The position numbers and the translations under genes are program-made. Below the pieces are notes generated by a model. The model saw only the letters and a list, made by a program, of their open reading frames with translations, was not told where the DNA came from and did not search any database. Of a DNA stretch of 59,192 nucleotides, positions 36,975 through 47,900 are shown one piece after another (position 1 is the stretch's first letter; each line of letters opens with the position of its first letter). This DNA is from Guillardia theta CCMP2712. Taxonomy: Eukaryota; Cryptophyceae; Pyrenomonadales; Geminigeraceae. Location of the stretch: positions 282,032 to 341,223 of the forward strand of contig NW_005434613.1 of assembly GCF_000315625.1 (NCBI RefSeq). Reading direction: 5' to 3'.

Positions 36975-38060
36975 ATGTCCGGCAGGCCGCCCAGCTACGG
37001 TGAAGCGAAGAGGATGCCGGCGGCTGGGGGACGCGTGTACGAGCAGTATGTGCCTGACGATGCATCTAGAGTCGTGCGAAGAGCATGCGAGCATTCTGAG
37101 TGCCCCGTGTGCTACGAGGAGATGTGGAAGGCAGCGTCAGGGGTGTTCGTCAACCCCTCCGGCAAGAGGACCTGTCCGCACTTCTTTCACCTCAGCTGCG
37201 CAAGGCAAGTCGGCGAGCAGTCTCGAGGAGGGAAGCACTGTCCTCTCTGTAGGGCTCAGTTCCAGTCGGTTGTCGAGGTCCCGGCAGTTGACCGCGACCC
37301 CGACGCCTGGTTTAGCCTCGTTGATCTCAATGGCGACCAATCCTTGTCTAAGGTGAGCTAGCAAGTCTGAAGCTCAGCATGTGCTGTTGGTGAAGAAAGG
37401 GCAGGCAGAAATAAGAGCCGTCCTCCTTGCCCAGCTCAGGGTTGACCCCGTTATGCTGGATGAGCAGCTCGGCTCCTACTTCCGTCAGTGGGACTTTGAC
37501 AGTGAGGCGCCTGGAATGCAGGTTGACATCTGACAGTGGGGCTGTAGGGAATCAGCTGATTACCAAAGACGAATTCTTGAACCCGTCTCAAGGTCTCCTC
37601 GCCTTTGTGAGGGAGAATGTTCGAAGGCAGAAGGTGGGAGGGGGTTGAGGGTCGATGGAAAATGGTCAGCGGTTTGCAGGAGGAGGCGATACCGGACATC
37701 CGAAGGGATAAGCTCGCATGGTTCGAGTACTTCGACGAGGACAAGACGAGCTCGCTGGAGTTCGAAGAAGTCGTTCGAGGTCTCAGCAAAACATTCGGCA
37801 TGGGGTCCAACGTAGAGGTGAGATGAGATGCGTTAGGGGAACATACATGGTTAGTCTGAAACCCCCAGCAGAAGATCCAAAACCTTCGTGAGAACCTGAG
37901 GGTGATTTGGGGAGTCTTCGACAACGGTAGAGCCCATGGTTGATACTCCATCCTCACATTCCTGTCGTCAGATGGCAACTCAAGCATTGACAAGATCGAG
38001 TTCCTCCGACCCTCCGACGGCCTGGCCGATACGGTCGTGGCGACTTTGACGCACTCCTGA
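36975..38060 (+). CDS. RING-H2 zinc finger protein with EF-hand calcium-binding motifs
   Basis: Six exons (36975-37352, 37405-37501, 37548-37633, 37680-37817, 37869-37926, 37972-38060) join in frame to 281 residues. The N-terminal third has a RING-H2 finger: CPVC, then CPHFFHLSC, then CPLC. This type usually marks E3 ubiquitin ligases. Four EF-hand loops follow: DLNGDQSLSKAE across intron 1, DFDRNQLITKDE across intron 2, DEDKTSSLEFEE, and DNDGNSSIDKIE across intron 5. Three of the loops are themselves split by introns, which supports the splice calls. Calcium-controlled ubiquitination is a reasonable inference but not shown. The stop at 38060 is provisional. An open segment overlapping the last exon in another frame, and one near 38473-38640, hint that the transcript may continue. 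Confidence 0.78.
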
Positions 38061-38589
38061 ATGTCCTCCTGGCTGGCATGCGCTTGAAGGACGAGAATAT
38101 GAACGAGGAGCAAAGACATCTTTCTGTCAAAAAAGGTTTTGACGTTTGACATGTGACTTTGTAGATATCCATGGCTTGCTCTCGTCCAAATCTGTCAAGA
38201 TCGCCACACGATAATCTTCTTGAACTAGATAATGGTCCATGTATTCCTCAGAGACTGAGATGTTCTCATGAGTATGATACCGAGATGTGGCAAGGACATG
38301 CCTACAAGTTACAGGTGGAAGAATCACACCAACCTTGGTCCGAGTTCTCGCTAATTTCCTAAAAGATCCTGAGGATTTTAGATCTCCACGAGCACTCAGC
38401 GAGGCAATTTCACAGAATCTTTATCAAACACTGATGTCTGCATTCTTACCGTTGGAATTCCTCTCTCTTTCAGGACGCAAAAGCATCCACACTGTAGTTT
38501 CAACCCCGTCAACCTGCTGCACCTCCTTGGCCTCCGTGCTGACTGGAGCCCTGACAACTTCGACCCGCTACGATTCTTCTATGTTATCG
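38061..38589. other. Region between converging genes, with candidate plus-strand exon
   Basis: No complete gene is resolved. A TTTCAG acceptor at 38470-38475 is followed by a plus-strand open segment to about 38650. It reads FNPVNLLHLLGLRADW then SPDNFDPLRFFYV and looks protein-like. It runs antisense into the 3' end of the methyltransferase gene. It may be a last exon of the RING/EF-hand transcript or a gene relic. Confidence 0.35.
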
Positions 38590-39543
38590 TCACAGGAGGC
38601 GAGCCGTGGAATGATTCCCCAGCTCCGGTCTCGCAGCGAGGTCCGTCAGCATAGCCGGAGTGACGAAGTTGCTGGCCTGGCAGAAGCCGGGGGACGGCAG
38701 CTTGGAGTTCTTGTACTTGTAAATGTGGGAGCCCGGCAGCTGCAGCATGGCCTCGTCGAAGGCTTTCAGGATCCCCTGGTTCAGAGCCTCGCAGTCGTCC
38801 ACAAACACCTGCCACTTCCCCTTCATGTGCTTGCTGATGACCCCGAGGTCCGACTGAACTCCATTGTAGGAGTGCTCCCCGTCGATGACGACGAGGTCGC
38901 AGAGGAGGCTGTTCTGCTCGAAGAAAGAAGGGACTGTCTTCTTCGAGTCTCCCCACATCACCTGCAACCTGCCCGGGAACTCCTCCGACAGTTTCTTCGC
39001 CACCACCTTGGCTGCGCTGTAGACCCCAAGGTCCCAGCCGTAGTACCGCACGCGCGGGTCGCTGAGGAGGAAGAGGGAGGCGCTATGTCCGCCATTGAAA
39101 CCTGTTTCGCACACATTGATCGTGTCCTCCTTGAAGAGCTTCAAGGTTTGCGAGTACAGGAACATCTGGAAGTTGTTGGTAGCCACGTTGCCCGTGTACT
39201 GCGTGTTGGTCTGCTTTCTCCAGTCCTCAATCTTGCTGAAGTAGTCGAACACGGCAGGAGGGATCTTCGCCTTCGACTGGAGGTTCTCCTCCGACGACAC
39301 AACCCTCGAGACGGTCAGTCCTGTGCGCGCCATGGGCGGATGGGAGGGGGCAGTGCCAGCAAGCTGGGAGGGGACGCCTGAGGGCACTTGGACTAGGGGA
39401 GACTTGACGGGCCTCTGTGTCATTCTTGGCATCAAAAGTCGGAATGACACGATGAGGACGAGGATGAGGATAACTTGGAAGATCCATGGAGCCCACCGGC
39501 CTCGAGACGCGAGCGCGCGGGAGGTAGGGTGGTTCCTCTTCAT
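38590..39543 (-). CDS. Membrane-anchored methyltransferase-like protein (Methyltransf_24 type)
   Basis: Single-exon ORF of 317 residues. Residues about 20-40 form one hydrophobic anchor (WIFQVILILVLIVSF) after a short basic N-terminus, suggesting a type II membrane protein of the Golgi or ER. The lumenal part resembles class I SAM-dependent methyltransferases of the Methyltransf_24 group: NVCETGFNGGHSASLFL as the SAM-binding glycine motif, an acid in YYGWDLG, then LVVIDGEHSYNGVQSDL and VFVDDCEAL. Substrate unknown. A long GAGCAG repeat lies just upstream of the ATG. The 3' end overlaps an antisense open segment on the plus strand. Confidence 0.75.
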   Translation of the reverse strand: MKRNHPTSRALASRGRWAPWIFQVILILVLIVSFRLLMPRMTQRPVKSPLVQVPSGVPSQLAGTAPSHPPMARTGLTVSRVVSSEENLQSKAKIPPAVFDYFSKIEDWRKQTNTQYTGNVATNNFQMFLYSQTLKLFKEDTINVCETGFNGGHSASLFLLSDPRVRYYGWDLGVYSAAKVVAKKLSEEFPGRLQVMWGDSKKTVPSFFEQNSLLCDLVVIDGEHSYNGVQSDLGVISKHMKGKWQVFVDDCEALNQGILKAFDEAMLQLPGSHIYKYKNSKLPSPGFCQASNFVTPAMLTDLAARPELGNHSTARLL

Positions 39544-39601
39544 GGGGAAGGAGCTCGACGAGGCAAGATGCTTACCCTGTCACCCCTGCCTCTGTGCCTG
39601 T

Positions 39602-39742
<141 letters not shown>

Positions 39743-39856
39743 TGCCTACCCGTCCTCTCCCTCACCTCGTCATCCTTTTATTGACTGAAAAAGAAGGGCA
39801 AACCGGAAAACAAAGGAGGACGAGGATAGAGCCTACAAACCCGCCTCAATAAAATA

Positions 39857-40033
39857 CTAGGAAACGAAGGAGGCAGCGAAAACCGCTACTCCAACGACGC
39901 AAGCGACGGCAGGCACGACAAGCAGGGCAGTAGCGCAAGGCTCCTGCGAGGAGGACGGCAAGACCCATGCGAGAGCGATACTGCCGAAACAGGCGAGCAC
40001 GCCAACGATGAAAGCATTCAATTGTAACCTCAT
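39857..40033 (-). CDS. Small two-helix membrane protein candidate
   Basis: A 58-codon ORF with ATG at 40031-40033 and TAG at 39857-39859. It encodes two hydrophobic segments (FIVGVLACFGSIALAWVL and TALLVVPAVACVVGVAVFAA) joined by a short polar loop PSSSQEPC, a typical helical hairpin. No family is recognised. A diverged fragment of its C-terminal coding DNA (matching GVAVFA) is present near 36587-36610, so the sequence has been copied. It could be a real micropeptide or part of a mobile or duplicated segment. Confidence 0.4.
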   Translation of the reverse strand: MRLQLNAFIVGVLACFGSIALAWVLPSSSQEPCATALLVVPAVACVVGVAVFAASFVS

Positions 40034-40196
40034 GGGGTAAGGGGGTAGTGCTGCTAGGCAAAAGACGGGCGTTTGAAAGGTTTAAAGACATGGAAACAGG
40101 AGGGTGGGGTAGTCAAACAAGGGGTACTACACAGTTCTTGGGACGCTCATCATGATCTACACACTTAATGCCCATCAGCCTGACGATCCGCCAGAA

Positions 40197-40270
40197 GGTC
40201 GGCAAGACAGCTGGGTAAGACAGCTGGGCAAGACAGCTGGGTAAGACAGGTGGGTATGACAGCTGGGAGC
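40197..40270. repeat. 14-bp minisatellite
   Basis: About five tandem copies of a 14-base unit (AAGACAGCTGGGTA and variants), just downstream of the stop codon of the C2-PDZ gene on its transcript. No function is assigned. Confidence 0.75.
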
Positions 40271-40291
40271 CCAGCTGTTGTCGGGACGCCT

Positions 40292-43200
40292 TTAGATGGG
40301 CCATGCGCAGATGCGATCGAATGCTCGTTTCTCCACCGCCTTGGGAGAGTACTTGCGATGAGGACTGACGGGCTGGGAAGAAGGGTCAGGTGGATTGGTG
40401 AAGTGCGGGAGAGCAGAGAGGGCATGTGAAATGCTGTGCTCTCCCTCCCTCTCTCCCTCCCTCTCTCCCTCTCTTCTCCTCGACCCTCTCTCCTTTCCCC
40501 CTCCCTCACTCGCCCCCTCGCACTCTTTCTTTGCTCTGACCTCATGCTCGTCCACGGGAAGGGACACGACTGGGATCGCGTGATGCTCCTGCGCCCCCTG
40601 CAGAGAGGAAGAGGAGGGAGGAGGAGAGTCAACGAGCATCTCAGCTCCTCCGAGGCAGTCGCGTGCTCACATTGGTTTTGCGACCGTCCCAGCTGACGAT
40701 GTTCCGCACTCTCGCGCTCTGAGGCATGCTGCCATGGCACATCAGCATCCGGCTCCTGCAGGACGGAGGCATACCGAGGAGACATCCTGCTGTTGGCCAT
40801 GGTGCGGGATGTCATGGAGCCTAGCATGAGAGATTAGTGTACCATCCTCCCTGCCTTTGTTGGAGAGAGGGAGTGAGAGCAGGAGAGGGAGAGGGAGAGG
40901 GAGAGGGAGAGGGAGAGGGAGAGGTAGAGGGAGAGGGAGAGGGAGAGGGAGAGGGAGAGGGAGAGGGAGAGGAGAGGAGAGAGAGTAGTGGGAGAGAAGA
41001 GAGGGAGAGGTAAGAGGGAACGCGTGAGGGAGACGGAGGAGATAGAGACGGAGAGGAAGGAGACGGGGTAGTTGGAGGGAGAGGGGCGCAAGGAAATCAC
41101 CGTTGGCGTTGAGAGACTTGCCGTAATTCCCGGATGGCAGCCCTTCTCCTCATCAGCTCACACTCAACGTCGCGATCTCAATCACCTTTTCGCCATGATT
41201 CTGACAGGTTTGCGCGCTCCTGCCAGGGAACGTCCTTCCTAGACTTTATCATGCTGCGTGACAAGTCAGAGGAAGAGGGGGAGGGAGAGGAAGAGGAAGA
41301 GGAAGGGAGAGGGAGAGGAAGAGGAAGAAGAGGTCAGTCAGCAGCTCACCGGCCGCTACAGCTTCTCGGGTCCTCGTTCTCAATCTGAGGAGTGGGGAAG
41401 GTGAGGGATGTCAGGAGAAGGAGGGCGAGACAGCTCATGGGTTCATACTCGACTTAGCAGATCCAAGTCCTCTGCGTCCAGCTGTTGAAGAGCTCGAGTC
41501 AGCGTTTCGATGCAACGTGGTCAGAGAGATACCTGTCTGGAGTCGAGGTCGCTCTTTCTTGTAACAGGCATCTCAGGTGGCGCGGGAGCGGCAAGTTTGA
41601 TGGGTTTTGATACATTCTCCTCGCATGAGATTTCGGGCAGAGACTCGTCCTGATCGAATCGCGTCAAGGGAAGGAGCAAAGAACTGGAGACGTGGAACAA
41701 CAGCTGCTTACAGGATTTGACGACGCACACTCGTCATCGTCAGTTTCCGACTGCGACGGCTGCTTTCCATCCTGTGGGGCAGGGAGATCAATGGCAAGGG
41801 AGAGGGCAAGATGCTGTACTTGTGGGTTCACTTGTTGTACTTCTGACATCCACTTCCTCAACATACTATGTGCTACCTCATCCGTCATCTAAGGAGACAC
41901 TCGCCATCAGCGGACAGGCAACAAAAAACAGGAAAATATGCGAGAAACCTCACACACAAAAGGAAATCCCTCTCTCCCTCTCTCTCTCGCTTACTCACCG
42001 CGTTATCGAGCTTGTTCTTTATCGACGACTCATCAGAGGACGGGGGAGTGGCATGGGATCCGGACGCACTCCTTGTAACCTTGTCGGATGTGTTTGATCT
42101 GCACGTGTAAGTCACCCCAACATTGACAGGAGCCCGCGAGTCAATCAACCTTGCAGAGAGGCTGCCAGCGTTGGGGTTGAGGAGAGTGAGTGGAATCCCT
42201 CGGAGAACCTCAACCTCGAAAGTTTCTCTTGGCGACGACATGTCAGGAGTCAGGTTGTCCTGCTACACCACGAGCGAGTCAGGGAGAGGAAGGAGGGAGT
42301 GAGCAGGGTGCGATTCTCACAGAGGAGAGGGTGTGCCTGCGAAGGTTATCAGAACGTCAAGCACCTCTGAACTCTTCCATCACCTCGCGATTAGGAGGTG
42401 GACTGTAGTGTTGAAAGGGCCAGAGATCTTGTTGGTGACCTGACGAGTCTGTCACTTCAGGACAAGGCTGGCATGCTCCTTCACCGAGGAATAGTATTCC
42501 AGCGGGTTGACATCTTTCAGATCACCCTGGTGGAGGATTTTCTCGCCGTCCACAGCCTCGATTAGATCCCCTACAGGAAACGTTGATAAGAAGAAGATGC
42601 CAGACGATGGTTTCGAAGAGCCCGAGGCTGAGGAGGAAGAAATGCAAAGGTAGAGTTGGAATTTGAGAGACAATGATCACCTGGCTTGATCCCCTTGGTG
42701 TCACATGGCCCCCCTTCCTTCACAGCTTCTACAACAAGTTGTCCACCTTTGACCTGTAAGACAGCTTCTCAACAACAACGTCCTTCAAACACAAAGCTGC
42801 CAAAAGCACCTTGAACTTCAGCCCAATCCCCCCCAGCTGCTGAGGAGCGGTGTTGGATAGATCTGAACGGGAATCAGGAAACCATGAAAGACGAAAAAGG
42901 TCCAAGAGAGCACCCAGCCTTTTGACGACGTTACTCTGCATTATGAGCCATAGTCAGTCAAAAGTACCGTTGCGACACTTCCAGGTTATTACAACCAACC
43001 TTATTCTCGAAGGATGGTATGATTATGGACACATCGGATTCCATATCCTTCCCGTTGTGTCCCTTCACCTTTTTCCTGTTGTAGCTGGTTCAGCGGTACT
43101 GCTGGGAGTTGTGTTCACACAGGCATACAAGTTCTCATCAAGGAACGTGAAGGTTTGCTCCCATTTTGCTTGCTTGGTAGAAATCACATCCCAAACCTGC

Positions 43201-43871
43201 AAGGGCGGTGTCAGTCATCACAATATGTTCAGCGAGAAGAACAATTCATAATCACCTTCACTTCGCAACTCCCAATATATTCATCCTTCCTTCCAAGATC
43301 CCAGTCCATGAACTTGGGTAGAAGATCAATTTCCATATACGACCACCTTCGCTGCAACTTACGTCTATTCTGACGACACTGACAGGATCCTGAAATGAGT
43401 AGTTGAGCATACATCAAACCATGTAAGCAGCTTGCCATACCGCGGCCTTGAAGGTGAAGACCTCTTCGTACTGTGCCTCGTAGGCGTTCTTCTTGGTTTC
43501 TGTCGGACGTCAGGTCCAGTAGAAGAGCACGTTGGTGCTATATCCGCACCTGTCCTCTGCTTTGCATCGTCGACGACCACGATGCAGTACGGGTCACATT
43601 TTCCCATCCGCTGTAGCCTCATATGAGCATAAGTAAGCACAGGCAGCACATCTGACATCCATCTTCGGAAGGTTTCGCACGTTCTTGACATGGATCTGTT
43701 AATGCTTTCATGATCCTGGAAAGATGAAATGCAGTCTGCAACCTTGAACTCCACCGGCCATGAGAGTTCTCCATGAAATTCGGTTATTGCAGATCCATTC
43801 ACGCTAGGTGGCTGCTGTGCTGCTGCACTTTGTTCGCCATGGTCTGAGAAAATTAACGTCACTGGGTACAT
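40292..43871 (-). CDS. C2 and PDZ domain protein with 24 exons
   Basis: Twenty-four exons were traced with every phase matching, for about 616 residues. Exons in transcript order include 43743-43871, 43657-43695, 43550-43610, 43441-43499, 43363-43389 (27 nt), 43256-43312, 43119-43196, 43000-43068, 42810-42935, 42681-42753, 42485-42570, 42384-42439, 42321-42336 (16 nt), 41999-42259, and so on to 40292-40372. A C2 domain comes first: IHVKNVRNLPKMD, GKCDPYCIVVVDD, YEEVFTFKA, DWDLGRKDEYIG. A PDZ domain follows: GGIGLKFKVKGGQLVVEAV, GIKPGDLIEAVDGEKIL, ISGPFNTTVHLLI. The C-terminal half is polar and unrecognised, ending RICAWPI. A membrane- or scaffold-linked signalling adaptor is the likely role. 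The start Met could lie further upstream. The intron 40821-41100 is swollen by a GAGAGG repeat. Confidence 0.78.
40877..40976. repeat. GAGAGG microsatellite in C2-PDZ intron
   Basis: About 16 copies of a six-base purine unit inside the 280-nt intron 40821-41100 of the minus-strand C2-PDZ gene, where they form a long pyrimidine tract on the transcript. Confidence 0.85.
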
Positions 43872-44906
43872 ACATAAGCTATCAAAGAACGACGGGAGTG
43901 AGGTCAGATACCTCTGTCAGATATCCTCTCAGCCAACATTAAGCAGTTACAAATTGGTGCTTCTTGCGAGAGGGGGTAAATGTGTGCAATTGAAGTTGAC
44001 AAAGCTAAAGGACGGAGAGGGAGGAAAATCGTGCTGTTCACGAAAACAATGTGGTGCACCACTTCAATCCATACGGTCACAAACAGCATCATTCACAAAC
44101 ATTTCCCCCCTCACTCTCCACCTTCTACTTGATTCCCGTTCCTCCTCCTCTCCTCCTCCTCCCCTCCTCTCACTCCCCTCATTGCTTACCGCTTTCGCTC
44201 CTCGCTGCCATATCAGTCCTCTTTCTGCCTCTGGTCATCCCACCCCTTCCTACTACCACCCGGTCGCACAAAGTACCACCCACGTACATGAAGTCATTTC
44301 CACCCCCTTGAGTCTGATATTTGGACTACCCCTACCTCTTGTACCAGACAGTACCCCCACCACACTAGGTTTTCAATGTCCGACTTTCTTTTTGCACTCA
44401 CCCCACCCCACCCTCTGACAAAACTACCCCTGGTTATCGAAGTACCCCCTGACATCTTACCCCTACCCCCTATCTGCTATTGGTAATATACCCCACCCTG
44501 TAGGGAAATTTTGCCCTATGGGTGCAGCGACGTAGTCTTTTAGTGAAACAGGGTAGTGTATAGACCCTACCCTGGTATTCTACCACCCAATACTCAGAAA
44601 CTGAGGGGTGCCTATCGATGACCCTACCTTACTACATATCCCCAATACAACCCCATAATTGTACCTTACCCGGGCCGTACCGCAACCGTTGCACGGGTGT
44701 AACCGTCTATTGATATCACTCAGTGACTGACTCTCAGTCCGATCCCCGATGCCGGGGCTCCGGGAGGCTGGCGGCCCGCCCGCCGGCCCAGGCCGTTGAC
44801 GGCGCGCCCCGGCTCTCGGCCCGGGCTCCGAGTCTCTGGCCGGATGATGCCGAGTGCTCTTGAAGATGTGGATCAACAAACGTGACAAGTTCAAACTTCT
44901 TGATTC
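43872..44906. other. Intergenic region with C/A-rich block
   Basis: The part 44090-44250 is pyrimidine-rich. The part 44250-44690 repeats CCCTACC and ACCCCCA words, like the blocks near 17.9 and 22.2 kb. The part 44740-44850 is a GC-rich GGCC/CCGG segment. The C2-PDZ promoter and the importin gene's 3' end must both lie here. No gene is seen. Confidence 0.45.
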
Positions 44907-47900
44907 TCAATCTGTGATGGTTACGTCGTGATCACGGACAGTCTGCAACTGGCCGCTGCCGGTGTCCTGCACAAGGGAACGGATCAGTCTTCCAGTGCAG
45001 TCTGCTGCTAATGTGATGATGATGGGTGAGGAGGAGGTGGCTGACCTCTCGCAGAACCTCGTTGATAGAGTCGATCGTGTTGGGGTTGACCCGGTTCAGA
45101 ATCTGATCGAGGATCTCCTGCAGTCATTGAAAGGGCATCAGCAGGTGAAAGCAAATCGATGATGATGGAGCTTCCAGACCTTATTGGTGGTGCAAAATTG
45201 CCCTGGGAAGCCACGGTCATTCGAGGCCGAATCAGGTCGATCAGCTCACCGTATGCATTCTTGAAAAACTCCACGTAATTTCGCTTGTAGAACGCCTCCT
45301 GTGACGCAAAGGATGCTCAGAGGAAAAGGTTGACGCAAGGGATAATCAGGGGGGACTGTCAGTCGGAGCCGTACGTTGAGCTCGTAGTAATCGTGCACTT
45401 CGATCTCGTCGTCGGAGTCCTCTGCACTGCGGGTCAGCCCTAGTGATACATCATAGGGGTACAAGAGCACCGTCAGAGTCCCTGCTCTCCTCGGAATCGT
45501 TCTTCGCCAACTCCTGCTTGAAGATCGCATGAGTCACGCAGGAGCTCGATACATCCTCTCCCTCTCTCTCTTTCCTTCTTTCGGAAGGTAGGACTGCTCG
45601 AATCCATATCCTGCCAGACATTTCAGGAGAGGGATCGGGCGAGCGGGACAGCAGCACCCATTCATCACTCAGAAAGTAGTCGGAGTAACCAAAGTCCGTC
45701 TCAGGGTAGAGGTCGCTATCTCTCGAGCTTTCGTCCTGTATCAAAGTAGTTCATGACACAAGCAGTCATCGGGCCACACTCGTACAGAGCCCGCGGACAA
45801 GGAGCTTTGAGACTGCATGTTTCGTCGCCTCTGCTTGACACTCTGAAGAAGTTCAAGTCAGAAAGCTCATCAGTGAGCTCCAGTTCAGACCAAGAGCTCC
45901 TTGATGACGTCGACAAGCTTCTCAAGCAACACGTGAAAGTTTTCTCGCAGGTATTCTTACAGCAGAATCAGTTGAGGGCACCAGGATCCTCCTGCAACTT
46001 ACGAGGCAGCACGTTGAATCCGAGGGAGAGGACGGAGGACATGGCTGAAAGTAGCCAACCCAGTGAGCTTATCCTCGCCAGGGTGGATCGAAAGGGAGCG
46101 GATATGGAGCAGGGTCCAGACATACCATATACGAAAATCTTGCGATCATATTGTCGTGGGGTGACTGCCTTGTCGTTGAGCCGGTCGAAGGCGCTGAAGA
46201 CAGTTTCGAAGAAGATCTGTGGAAAGACATGGTTGAGGGATAGCAGGCCACGTCATCAGCCTGACCTTGAGGTTGCCCTTGGAGTCCAAAGCTTGCAAGG
46301 CAATCGACGGGTTGTAGTAGAGCATGTGGAGGGAGAGCCTGACAAAGTGTCAAACGAGCGGTGTGAAGACTTGAGCTCGCCCCCACCTGTGCAAACTCAA
46401 CTGGAAGCCCTCCGAGGTTGAGCCCCTCTGATAATTCGAACAGATCAGCCCGTTCGCAATGTCGTCTACATATCCATCGACGTATCCTCCTGCTTCATGT
46501 TGAGAGGCGGAGGGGAGGGAGTATCGGAATAGGCTTACCAGACTCATCCTTGCAGTTCAAGAACATGAAGCTCAAGAGCGAGGCTGCACGAGGACAGAAA
46601 GCTGACATGGTCGTCAGACCAGCACTCTGTCCAGTACAGCAAAGTTGCGCACTTTCAGCTTCTGGAATATTACAGAGATACTTGGCAGCGGCCGTGTAGA
46701 CCATCTTGTGTCTGTGTCAATTCTTCCAACACAAATGAGAAGATGAAAAAAGTTACATGCACATTCATAGGATCAGAAACAAATCTCTTTGTGCTGTGCA
46801 TGTAGTTTGAAACAACACTGAAAGCGTAGTCAGAATGATCATTCTTCATCAATGGTGCTCTTGCATACCTGTTAAAGTTGTCGAGCACTGAATAGCCGAC
46901 TCTATGAAACGTCTCGCAAAGAGGTTTGAAGAGATTCCAAACAGAATCCGTGATTGACGGGGCACAATAAGTCAAGTAGTTCAAAATTTCCTTTCGACCA
47001 AGTCAGAATGTGAGGAAAAGCAAATTCGTCATCATCGCTCTACCACTCCATCTGCAATGAATTGTCCCATGCTCTCTTGATTCGAAAACATTCTATTCAA
47101 CACTTTCAAAATCTCATTGTCGATCTGAAAGCCAAACGACTCAATTCATAGTCGGATTGATCATTTGATAGAGCAATGAAGCACCTCTCCATATAGGTGA
47201 GGCAAATCCTTCATGGCATTCAAGAGGCTCAACAACGCTGAGATTGAAACGGACAATAAGACAGTCTTGCTCAAGTGCGCGGCTTCAAAATTGAGATCAG
47301 CCAGAATCAGTGAACAGAAACATCACTCTCACATTCAGAACTGTCCAGGATAGTCTGGCACAGATTCTTGCAGATACTGGATGCAAGAGGGAGGACCTAT
47401 AAAGAAGGTCAATCCCATGAGCATTTCAATGTAATACTTCACTTCTTCAGGAAATCTCTCCACCATGAAAGCTGCAACTGATACAACTTCATCGTGTTGA
47501 ATTGACTGCTACAAGGTCAGCTTTGGAGATTGTGGAGAGCGAATTTTGACCTGCATGAGAGAAATGATGTTTGGTAGGACTTCAGCAATAAGTGGACGAA
47601 ACTCTTCCAAGTCCTGTACCGAAACAATTCTTCAGAATCGTACAGGAAACAACAACGAAACTGTAGATTGCATGACAATCTTCTTACATCGGCAGATTCC
47701 ATGAGATTCTTCAATGACAAAGCTGCTTCATACTGCACAGGAACCTCGGAGTCTTTGAGGCATTTTGCCACCTGCAGTGATGAAGGAGGGGGCACATCAA
47801 TATGACCAACCTCTACAAATATTCCAGAAATAGAAGATCCAGAAAAAAACGACAACGCAACCGATCAGTATCCTCTGGTACCTTGCGGACTATTGAAGGA

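Noticed and set aside
38287-39381. 364-codon plus-strand ORF
   Set aside because: Mostly the antisense shadow of the methyltransferase gene, whose minus frame has a membrane anchor and family motifs. Only its first part (near 38473-38650) is kept as a separate observation, in another frame.
45753-46421. 222-codon plus-strand ORF
   Set aside because: Antisense to importin exons carrying recognisable family sequence such as HMLYYNPSIALQALD.
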